Shown: piece by piece, positions 1 to 5,750 of the stretch | Layout: every line of letters starts with the position of its first letter | Position numbering within the stretch: the stretch's first letter is position 1 | Assembly (NCBI GenBank): GCA_964401855.1 | Contig: CAYOAF010000096.1 | Coordinates: 1 to 10,601, forward strand | Direction of reading: 5' to 3' | Length of the DNA: 10,601 bases | Origin: CAJWBT01 sp964401855 | Lineage (GTDB): Bacteria > Chloroflexota > Dehalococcoidia > Lucifugimonadales > UBA3495 | Notes under the pieces: generated by a model | Seen by the model: only the letters and a program-made list of their open reading frames with translations | Databases searched by the model: none | What the model was told of the DNA's origin: nothing | Position numbers and translations under genes: made by a program

Positions 1-142
1 TATCGTATTCCTCTGCCAGCCTGTCGACCCTCTCCAGGCCGACGTAGCACCAGGGTCAAACGTAGTCATACCAGAAGGCAACCTGTATCTGGCCTGGGCC
101 ATTTCCGGCCGGTTGGGTCGGCACAGACATCTCTTGACTCAT
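1..142 (-). CDS. DsbA/FrnE-family thiol oxidoreductase, probable selenoprotein (UxxC), 3' end cut by window edge
   Basis: From the ATG at 142..140 the first 47 codons read into the left edge. After a short polar N-terminus (about 18 residues) the protein enters a thioredoxin-fold strand, QVAFWYDYV, and then an in-frame TGA at 58..56 (codon 29), immediately followed by PWCYVGLERVDRLAEEYD. In the DsbA/FrnE-like family this site reads CPWCYVG, so the TGA replaces exactly the first, nucleophilic cysteine of the CxxC redox motif; C32 is the resolving cysteine. Sequence similarity to the family continues in frame after the TGA, so this is not a normal C-terminus. The inferred product is a UPWC selenoprotein acting in thiol-disulfide exchange. 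No signal peptide is visible, so a cytoplasmic location is likely, as for FrnE-type members. A purine-rich ribosome site (AGGAAGAGG) precedes the ATG. The alternative is a nonsense mutation or sequencing error, since the adjacent kinase is a pseudogene, but the position and the following hairpin favour selenocysteine. Confidence 0.75.
23..58 (-). promoter_or_regulatory. Candidate bacterial SECIS element with its UGA
   Basis: On the minus strand the UGA (58..56) is followed by a 12-nt spacer, then GUCGGCC (43..37), a 7-nt loop UGGAGAG (36..30), and GGUCGAC (29..23). The arms form 7 contiguous pairs including one G-U. The loop begins 19 nt after the UGA and has G at its second and third positions. 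Bacterial SECIS elements bound by SelB are known to lie just inside the coding sequence, with an apical loop about 16-37 nt from the UGA and a G near the start of the loop. The geometry here fits. A CCU/AGG pairing (54..52 with 22..20) could extend the base across an asymmetric internal loop. Function is inferred from geometry only. Confidence 0.65.
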
Positions 143-189
143 GGTTTCCTCTTCCTGATATAAGAGTGGTCTTGCTCAGGCTGCAACGG

Positions 190-219
190 AGTCTAGCAGC
201 GCCATCCGGCCCCCGTCAA
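190..219 (-). promoter_or_regulatory. Candidate sigma-70 promoter for the DsbA-family selenoprotein gene
   Basis: On the minus strand TTGACG (219..214, 5/6 to consensus) is separated by 18 nt from TAGACT (195..190, 4/6). Initiation would fall near 183, giving a leader of about 40 nt before the ATG at 142. It is the only good candidate in the 258-bp gap between the kinase remnant and this gene, which otherwise shows no feature I can support. Confidence 0.4.
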
Positions 220-400
220 CCACGTGTCAGGGAAGAACCATTCATCACGCGAGGCCGCGAGTGGCGGCGCCTCCACCACAGGGCCGGCCGGACACCCAAG
301 GCTTATACCGGCGCCTGCTCCACAGCTTGGGCCGGCTGCTCGGTTCGGAACGGCTTGGAGAGTACGTGTCGTTCCGGGTAGAGGCCGGCAAGGCGGCATC

Positions 401-1266
401 CTACCAGGCGGGAAAATAGAGGTCGATACAAGTGCCGGAGCCGGGATCGGATCTGACTTCGATGAACCCACCGCAGTCCCGTACGGTTTCGCATGTTTTT
501 GTTGCCCCCAAACCTCGGCACTTCCCCGATTTGGCGGTGAAGAAGAGGACAAACATGGCCTCCCGGGTTTCGGTGTCCATTCCTTCACCGATGTCGGTCA
601 CCCGAACGCGCACGAAGCAAGCCGGTGTGGCGCCGTTCTGCTGTCCGTCAGGCCGAAGCCGGACCCATTGGGTGCTGGTTTAACAAGTGATCTCCCCTCC
701 CTCGGGCATGGCTTCCACCGCGTTGTTCCAGATGTTCAAGCAGGCCTGTTGCAAGCGGACCTCATCCCCCTGCACGTTGGGCAACGGGTCGCCGAGTTCG
801 ACCTCGTGCTCAATGCGGTCTGATATTAAGCCCCCATTCTGCTCCACCATTCCCTCGATGATCCGGCCCAAATTCGACAGGCCCAGGTCGGATTCCGCTT
901 TTTCGGCATAGAGTGCCATGCGATCTGCCAGCCCGGCCATTTCGGTCGCCGCCCGGTCAATCATGACCACCATTTGCCTGCCGCCGCCGTTAAGCTCCAA
1001 TTGGCTTTCGAAGACTTCGGAGTACCCTCTCACCACGGCTATAAGATTGTTGAAATCGTGGGCAATGCGCCGCACCAGCAGCTTGGCCATATAGATGCTG
1101 TGGTTCAGCAGGGCTTCCTGTCCTGCGTCTCCAGTTGCGGGGGAGCCCGTCTGGGTCTCGTCCCCTGGCTGCTGAAGGGCGGCAGCCTCCGCTATCCCTT
1201 AGCCGTTCTCAGTATGTGGAGGCGGCGCCTGCCTCTCCAAAATTTTCGATTCTTGCCTGGCCTCAT
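401..1266 (-). pseudogene. Decayed sensor histidine kinase (HisKA + HATPase_c remnant)
   Basis: The frame from 1090 down to 401 carries kinase signatures in order: H-box RIAHDFNNLIAVVRGYSE with the phospho-accepting His, a dimerisation helix, N-box LNIWNNAVEAMPEGGEIT, G1-box VRVTDIGEGMD, F-box VLFFTAKSGK and the C-terminal FIEVRSDPGSGTCIDLYFPA. A TAA at 682..680 interrupts it in frame between N- and G1-boxes, and translation resumes convincingly beyond it. The G2-box, normally GTGLGLATVYGIV in this class, is scrambled to CRGLGATKTCETV. At the 5' side the frame closes with TAA at 1201..1199, but the neighbouring frame from ATG 1266 (MRPGKNRKFWRGRRRLH) joins it near 1200 by a single-base shift. 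Three independent lesions make a non-functional remnant likely. Intact relatives resemble PAS-type hybrid kinases, but no sensor or receiver domain is visible. A short active fragment (ATG 1090 to 680, H-box and N-box only) is possible but lacks a ribosome site and the ATP lid. Confidence 0.75.
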
Positions 1267-1552
1267 GACCAGGAATATCGCTTATCATTATATCTTCACA
1301 CGCTGCCGGCTACGGAAAGTTAAACGAGTCCAGTCTCCATTATCACTTGGGCTGGAGGTCGGACACAGGGTGTTAACCCACTAGTCGGCAGAGCTTGGAA
1401 CCCCATGGGCGAGATCGCAAGTGCCAGCTAGGGTCACGAGCCGGAGTTTCATAGTGGAATTGTAGTGAAGGCGGCAGGCGCGACTAACCGGCGGCAGGTG
1501 GCGGCTTGGTGGGGCGTTCTTTCTGGCGGACTTGGCCGCTGGGCCGGAGATG
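1267..1552. other. Intergenic stretch without a supportable gene
   Basis: No open frame here resembles a protein family. A perfect TATAAT lies on the minus strand at 1292..1287, just upstream of the kinase remnant, but without a recognisable -35 box; it may be the fossil promoter of that gene. A 9-bp direct repeat GGCGGCAGG occurs at 1470-1478 and 1490-1498, 20 bp apart. The stretch between the repeats and the HAD gene shows no terminator with a T-run on either strand, and I found no tRNA-like fold. Confidence 0.5.
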
Positions 1553-2287
1553 TCAGGGTTGTTGGGCATCCCCAGTAGACGAATAAAGGGCCTCAGTCAG
1601 GAGCCCTGGCAACTCGGTCAGGCTCGCTATTCTGGGGCAATCGCTGGCCTTGGAGTGGCCTCCACGGTCGATCAGCACCGGGTGAATGCCGACCGCACGC
1701 GCCCCCAAGACGTCCGACCGGTACTGGTCGCCCACGTGCATCGCCTGTTCCGGTGAGGTTGCCGCGCTCTCCAGGGCCGCCATGAAGATCGGGGCGTTTG
1801 GTTTTTCGGCGCCGACGTCGGCGGAGTTGAGACAGAAGTCCAGGTAGGGAGAGAAACCCAACCGGTGGCAAAGCTGGTCCATGTTCCGCCGCAAGTTGGA
1901 AAGCACCCCCAAACGGTAGCCCGCGGAGCGTAGTGCTTTTAGCGCAGGTATCACGTCCTCGAAAGGGATGAAGTCCTTGGGGACGGACATGGCCATTTTC
2001 CAGATTTGCTGAGCCAACTCAACCGACACCGGTACACCGGCGTTTTTCAGGATGATCTGCTCGTATCGAGCAAAGAAACCCCGGCGGTCGTCATCATTGC
2101 GCAAAGCCAGGGGGCGGTTCGAGTTTTCCTGATTGAAATAGACGTCGGCCACTGCATAGCCCTGGTTAATGGCGGGCTTGGATACAACCAAGCCCAACTC
2201 CCGGCAGGCGGCCTGCTGGATTTCGTCCAACGGAGGCCAGAACCGCGCCAGGGTGTTGTAGAAGTCAAAAGATATGGTTTTGATCAT
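1553..2287 (-). CDS. HAD-superfamily hydrolase, subfamily I (haloacid dehalogenase-like)
   Basis: The 244-residue protein from ATG 2287 has all four HAD motifs. Motif I is SFDFYNTL near residue 7, with the nucleophilic Asp. Motif II is VLSNL, with the Ser. Motif III is the Lys of GAEKPNAPIF. Motif IV is HVGDQYRSDVLGARAVG, with acidic GD...D. A helical cap of about 100 residues between motifs I and II marks subfamily I. The residue two places after the nucleophile is Tyr rather than Asp, as in haloacid dehalogenases (DxYGT), whereas most phosphatases of this fold have Asp there; the substrate therefore cannot be assigned. The start is set by the family N-terminus (MIKTISFDFYNTL). No strong ribosome site precedes it. 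A TTG at about 2335, with GGAAGGGA 8 nt upstream, would add 16 residues and is an alternative. It is divergent from rpiB across 288 bp. Confidence 0.85.
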   Translation of the reverse strand: MIKTISFDFYNTLARFWPPLDEIQQAACRELGLVVSKPAINQGYAVADVYFNQENSNRPLALRNDDDRRGFFARYEQIILKNAGVPVSVELAQQIWKMAMSVPKDFIPFEDVIPALKALRSAGYRLGVLSNLRRNMDQLCHRLGFSPYLDFCLNSADVGAEKPNAPIFMAALESAATSPEQAMHVGDQYRSDVLGARAVGIHPVLIDRGGHSKASDCPRIASLTELPGLLTEALYSSTGDAQQP

Positions 2288-2387
2288 CTGAAGCCGCCGG
2301 ACGCCGACTTGATCAGACGGTTTCTCGGAGGGATGTGCTCTGCTGATGGCCAAGCTCACGATCCCTTCCGGCAAGCTGGGTGACGAA

Positions 2388-2416
2388 ATTCTAGCATACC
2401 TGGGCTTGGTTGTGAA
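2388..2416 (-). promoter_or_regulatory. Candidate sigma-70 promoter for the HAD hydrolase gene
   Basis: On the minus strand TTCACA (2416..2411, 5/6) and TAGAAT (2393..2388, 5/6) are spaced by 17 nt. Transcription would start near 2381, about 94 nt before the ATG at 2287. This is one of the best promoter matches in the window and is compatible with either proposed start of the hydrolase. Confidence 0.5.
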
Positions 2417-2434
2417 CCGCGGACCACACGGCAC

Positions 2435-2463
2435 TTGCTTCTCTGGACCTCACAAAGTATGCT
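2435..2463 (+). promoter_or_regulatory. Candidate promoter for rpiB
   Basis: TTGCTT (2435-2440, 3/6) and TATGCT (2458-2463, 4/6) are spaced by exactly 17 nt, with an expected start near 2470 and a leader of about 105 nt before the rpiB ATG. It lies beside the oppositely oriented promoter of the HAD gene. The match is modest. Confidence 0.3.
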
Positions 2464-2575
2464 GAGAAGTGCCGACCGGTAGAGGCGATCACAATGGCGA
2501 GGCCGCGGCCGGTCGCGGGAGGCTTGGCCGTCCAAGGAGCCGAATGCCCACCTGGCCAGCCGGGGGTCGAAAAAA

Positions 2576-3046
2576 ATGCGTATTGCTGTTGGCGCCGACC
2601 ATGCCGGGTTTGAAATGAAAGGACTGCTCATCCCTTGGCTTCAAGCCGCCGGCCACCAAATCACCGACCTGGGCGCCCACCGGTTCGAGCCCAATGACGA
2701 CTACCCGGACTTCGCCGTCGCCGTGGCCCGGGCGATCCAGGCGCAGGACGCGGACCGGGGAATCATCGTATGCGGAAGCGGCGTCGGGGCGTGTATCACC
2801 GCCAACAAACTGCCGGGTGTGCGGGCCTGTCTTTGCCACGATAGTTACAGCCCCCGCCAGGGTGTCGAGCACGACGACATGAATATCGTCTGCCTGGGCG
2901 GCCGTATCATCGGGGTGGAGTTGGCCAAAGAGGTCCTCAGAGCTTTTCTATCTGCCAGCTTCATCGCTGAGCCCAGGTTTCAGCGCCGGCTGGACAAACT
3001 GATTCGGTTGGAGAAGCAGGGGGTTGGTTCGCTGGAACAGCAATGA
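2576..3046 (+). CDS. rpiB: Ribose-5-phosphate isomerase B (RpiB/LacAB family)
   Basis: This enzyme interconverts ribose 5-phosphate and ribulose 5-phosphate in the non-oxidative pentose phosphate pathway, in the cytoplasm. The 156-residue protein has the full RpiB layout: MRIAVGADHAGFEMK at the N-terminus, the phosphate/anion loop and catalytic cysteine in IIVCGSGVGACITANK (C66), then HDSYS and GVEHDDMNIVCLGGRIIG, where H99 falls at the catalytic histidine position of the E. coli enzyme. C66 and H99 are both in register with E. coli numbering. Length is slightly above the usual 145-150 because of a short charged tail. The start is the ATG at 2576, preceded by GGGGG and an A-run; the family N-terminus supports it. 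LacA/LacB or allose-6-phosphate isomerase activity is possible from sequence alone, but a single-copy gene away from sugar-transport genes favours RpiB. It converges on otsB with 60 bp between stop codons, where I see no T-tailed terminator. Confidence 0.93.
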   Translation: MRIAVGADHAGFEMKGLLIPWLQAAGHQITDLGAHRFEPNDDYPDFAVAVARAIQAQDADRGIIVCGSGVGACITANKLPGVRACLCHDSYSPRQGVEHDDMNIVCLGGRIIGVELAKEVLRAFLSASFIAEPRFQRRLDKLIRLEKQGVGSLEQQ

Positions 3047-3106
3047 ACCAGACCAATCGGCGCATACCATAGGCAAGGGTCAGACCGGATGAACCGAGTG
3101 GGTGCC

Positions 3107-3889
3107 CTATAGCTGCTCCATCAAGCGCAAGATTTCCACCACCTCCCGGGGAGAGTCCACCCGGTGCAAGGCACAGGTCGGGGTCCGTGCCGGGCCCACG
3201 AACACCGCGAGCCCGCCGGCATCCTGGACTACCTCGAACCCGTCCTCATCGGTGAGGTCGTCGCCGAAGAAGACCGGCAGGGTGGCCTGAGGGTAGGCTG
3301 ATTGGAGCTTGGAGATGGCCTTCCCCTTGTGCCAAGGCACGGCGGGACGCACCTCCACGACTTTCTTGCCGCGGGTGATCTTGAACCGTCCCGGCTTCAC
3401 CAAAGGCCCGGTGGCGGCGGCCACGGCCGCTTCAACCTCGGCTGCCGCTGCTTCAAGGGCCATGCGGTAGTGAACGGTCAACGTTAGCCCTTTGTGCTCC
3501 ACCAATACCCCCGGCAAATGCGCCAAACCGCACTGCAAACGCGAGTAGACCTCGCCAAGGCCCCCAGCCAGCCGGAATGCTTCAGGGTTGGCATAATCCA
3601 AGCCGGGCCCGCGGATTTCCAGACCGTGGTTGCCGGCATAAATCAGCCCGTCGATGTTCACCATGGCGGTGAGATCATTCAAGCTTCGCCCGCTGATGAT
3701 GCCGACAAGGAATTTCTCCTGCCGGTTCAGGTGAAGGAGCAGGTCCCCGGTTTCGGGGGGCAAAAGGGCCAGGCTTGGGCGGTCGGCGATGGGTGTCAAA
3801 GTCCCGTCGTAGTCGAACAGCAGCAGCACCCCTTGGGCGTCGCGCAGGCGCTGGCTGGCGCTTGGCCATACGTTTAGTAAGTGGGGCAT
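3107..3889 (-). CDS. otsB: Trehalose-6-phosphate phosphatase
   Basis: It dephosphorylates trehalose 6-phosphate to trehalose, the second step of the OtsAB route. The 260-residue length is typical. HAD subfamily IIB motifs are visible: LLLFDYDGTLTPI (nucleophile D26, acid/base D28), GIISGRSLNDL (motif II), GNHGLEIRGPG, VEHKGLTLTVHYR in the cap, KKVVEVRP followed by HKGKAI with the motif III lysine, and VFFGDDLTDEDGFE (motif IV, Mg-binding acidic residues). These GNHG, EHKG and GDDxTDE signatures are specific to trehalose-phosphate phosphatases among IIB members. It begins at ATG 3889, 37 nt after the otsA stop and in the same direction, so the two are almost certainly cotranscribed and perhaps translationally coupled, as no strong ribosome site stands before the ATG. 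No transmembrane segment or signal peptide is present. Confidence 0.93.
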   Translation of the reverse strand: MPHLLNVWPSASQRLRDAQGVLLLFDYDGTLTPIADRPSLALLPPETGDLLLHLNRQEKFLVGIISGRSLNDLTAMVNIDGLIYAGNHGLEIRGPGLDYANPEAFRLAGGLGEVYSRLQCGLAHLPGVLVEHKGLTLTVHYRMALEAAAAEVEAAVAAATGPLVKPGRFKITRGKKVVEVRPAVPWHKGKAISKLQSAYPQATLPVFFGDDLTDEDGFEVVQDAGGLAVFVGPARTPTCALHRVDSPREVVEILRLMEQL

Positions 3890-3926
3890 CAGCGTGGTCC
3901 CGGGGACCGGTTCCGTCGCCGGGAGA

Positions 3927-5435
3927 TCAGAAGCTGTAGAGAGGCCGCCGGGATCGCCGAGCCGCGTGGGTGAGGTCCACCATCAACCGGGCCGCCCATT
4001 TGTAGATGTTGTTTTCCCGCACGGTGGCCCGCATGCTTACCATCCGGGAGTGGCGCTCCGCGTAAGGCATCTCCACGGCGTCCATGATGACGTCTGCGAA
4101 ATGCTCGGTGGCATAGGGGTTGACGATAATGGCTTCGGTCAGCTCTTGGGCCGCACCGGTGAACGGACTCAGGATGAGAACGCCGTCTTCGTCGAAGCGG
4201 CTGGCCACATACTCCTTGGCTACCAGGTTCATACCATCGTGCAGGGAACTGACGACACAGAAGTTGGCCAGCCGGCGCAGGGCCATGAGGGTGATGTCGG
4301 ATAAATCGTCGGGCATGTAAATTATGGGCTTCCAGGCTTGGCAGGCAAACCTGCCGTTCATTTCCTCCAGCAGCCGGTCGATCTGATCGGAGAGTTCCTG
4401 ATAAGCATCGATATTGACCCGGCTCATCACCCCGGCTTGAATGAAGACCATCTTGCCCACGTATTCAGGGTGTTTTTCAAGGAAGCGTCCCATCGCCCTG
4501 AAACGGTGAGGGATGCCTTTGGTGTAGTCAATCCTGTCGATACCGAGGCCGACCACCATGCCGCCCAGGTTCAACTCATCGGTAAGGCGCTCCATCTCCT
4601 CGGTTACCGGGCCGCTCTGGGCATCCCAGTTGATCTGCTCGAAATCGACGCTGATCGGGAAAGGACGGACGATTGTGGGCTCATTCCAGTATCGAACCAG
4701 GTTGTATTCTTCGTCCACCCGCGCATCGGTAAACCGGGCGGCGGTGTTCAAAAAGTTGCTGCAATGGTCTCCGATATGAAACCCCAGCAGGTCATTTCCC
4801 AGCAACCCGTCCAGCAACTCGGATTGCCAGGGGCAAATCCGAAAGATCTCAGGGCTAGGCCATGGAATGTGCCAGAATTGGCCGGTTATGATGTCTGGGT
4901 CGGTATTCCGGATGAGGCGGGGTAGCAGAGCCAAGTGATAGTCCTGGGTGAAAACCACAGCCGGCCGGCCGTCGATCTCGTCCAGAACCTGGTCGGCAAA
5001 CACCTGATTCACAGCCTTGTAGGTCTCCCAATCAGCGGCGTCGAAGATGGGCTCAATATAGGCGTTGTGGCACAGAGGCCAGAGGGCCTCATTGGAGAAC
5101 CCGTAGTAGTACCCTTGCTCCTCTTTATTAGTCAACCACACCAGGCGCAAGGTGTACAGCGGATCATCTGGAGGGACCATGATCCTGTTGCGTACATCTA
5201 CCGCGTACCAGTCGCCGTTGCCACCCCCGTGGGCGACCCACGTCCCCCCGCACTCCTGCATCAGCGGGTCCAACGCCGTGGTCAGACCGCCGGCGGGGAC
5301 CACGTAGCGGAGCTTTCCGTCGGCCAGTTCGTGGATGTATGGCTGGCGGTTGGAGACGACGACCAGGTGGTAATCCCCCATCTCTCGCAAGACCAGCCGC
5401 TGCAAGTCCTCTTTGCCCCAAATAGGTACACTCAT
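3927..5435 (-). CDS. otsA: Trehalose-6-phosphate synthase (GT20 family)
   Basis: It transfers glucose from a nucleotide-glucose donor to glucose 6-phosphate, giving trehalose 6-phosphate for the downstream phosphatase. The 502-residue protein carries GT20 landmarks: VVVSNRQPY (residues 25-33), PAGGLTTALDPLM, WLTNKEEQGYYYGFSNEALWPL, the acceptor-side FTQDYHLALLPRLI, the donor-phosphate pair Arg/Lys in GIDRIDYTKGIPHRF, and SSLHDGMNLVAKEYVASR with the carboxylate that holds the ribose. The segment FWHIPWPSPEIFRICPWQ replaces the FLHIPFPSSEIFR form of the E. coli-type enzyme and places the protein in a distinct GT20 branch. The ATG at 5435 is preferred, with GGGAG 10 nt upstream; an in-frame TTG at 5471 would add 12 unconserved residues. 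GT20 also includes glucosylglycerol-phosphate synthase, a less likely reading because the partner is a recognisable OtsB. The product is probably an osmo- or desiccation protectant. Confidence 0.92.
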   Translation of the reverse strand: MSVPIWGKEDLQRLVLREMGDYHLVVVSNRQPYIHELADGKLRYVVPAGGLTTALDPLMQECGGTWVAHGGGNGDWYAVDVRNRIMVPPDDPLYTLRLVWLTNKEEQGYYYGFSNEALWPLCHNAYIEPIFDAADWETYKAVNQVFADQVLDEIDGRPAVVFTQDYHLALLPRLIRNTDPDIITGQFWHIPWPSPEIFRICPWQSELLDGLLGNDLLGFHIGDHCSNFLNTAARFTDARVDEEYNLVRYWNEPTIVRPFPISVDFEQINWDAQSGPVTEEMERLTDELNLGGMVVGLGIDRIDYTKGIPHRFRAMGRFLEKHPEYVGKMVFIQAGVMSRVNIDAYQELSDQIDRLLEEMNGRFACQAWKPIIYMPDDLSDITLMALRRLANFCVVSSLHDGMNLVAKEYVASRFDEDGVLILSPFTGAAQELTEAIIVNPYATEHFADVIMDAVEMPYAERHSRMVSMRATVRENNIYKWAARLMVDLTHAARRSRRPLYSF

Positions 5436-5490
5436 CGCCCTACCACTCCCAATAAACAATCCGGGGGCCAACAGCCCTGCCCCTCACCAA

Positions 5491-5508
5491 ATGTTACATA
5501 TGATACAT
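5491..5508. promoter_or_regulatory. Operator-like palindrome upstream of otsA
   Basis: ATGTTACATATGATACAT is an 18-bp near-palindrome (7 of 9 positions match between half-sites), centred about 65 bp upstream of the otsA ATG. On the minus strand it contains TATCAT (5505..5500), a possible -10 hexamer with no good -35. This AT-rich island stands out from the GC-rich surroundings and would be a suitable site for a dimeric regulator of the trehalose operon; that role is inferred. Confidence 0.35.
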
Positions 5509-5540
5509 ATACTGCGGAAACCATGTTTGGGGGACCAAAA

Positions 5541-5585
5541 CGGGAACCGGTTTCCCGGCTTCTTGGGGAGCACAACGGCACCGTT
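5541..5585. promoter_or_regulatory. Two short inverted repeats between otsA and the NMT1-like gene
   Basis: CGGGAA at 5541-5546 pairs exactly with TTCCCG at 5552-5557 across the 5-nt CCGGT; 16 bp further on, AACGGCACCGTT at 5574-5585 is a 12-bp palindrome apart from its central CA. Neither is followed by a T-run, so they are unlikely terminators. Lying in a divergent promoter region, they may be protein-binding sites. Confidence 0.3.
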
Positions 5586-5640
5586 ATCTTGTCACACTCC
5601 GGCCTAAAGGTCAACCGGCAGTAACGGCTAAACGGAAATG

Positions 5641-5669
5641 TTGACACAATTTTCCCACACGGGTACCAT
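5641..5669 (+). promoter_or_regulatory. Strong candidate sigma-70 promoter for the NMT1/THI5-like gene
   Basis: A perfect TTGACA (5641-5646) is followed after 17 nt by TACCAT (5664-5669, 4/6). Initiation is expected near 5676, leaving a leader of about 75 nt before the GTG start at 5751. It is the only perfect -35 box noticed in the window. Confidence 0.55.
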
Positions 5670-5750
5670 ACCGACGCCTTGGCGGCTAGCGGTCCGCGAT
5701 AGCTGCTCGCTGAAGGCTGAAACCAATTGGAACCCGGGAAAGGAGGCCCT

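Noticed and set aside
680..682. Kinase in-frame stop as another recoding event
   Set aside because: The codon is TAA, not TGA, and the frame also carries a frameshift and an eroded G2-box, so decay is the simpler explanation.
193..823. Long open frames on both strands (131 aa minus at 193-588, 199 aa plus at 224-823)
   Set aside because: They overlap the kinase remnant in other frames, have low-complexity GC-driven composition and resemble no family.
1381..1569. 62-aa minus-strand frame overlapping the 3' end of the HAD gene
   Set aside because: It is Pro/Ser/Arg-rich, has no convincing ribosome site and no recognisable family; overlap with the HAD stop looks accidental.
3047..3106. Bidirectional terminator between rpiB and otsB
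   Set aside because: Only very short complementarities (for example GGTC-A-GACC) and no T-run on either strand.
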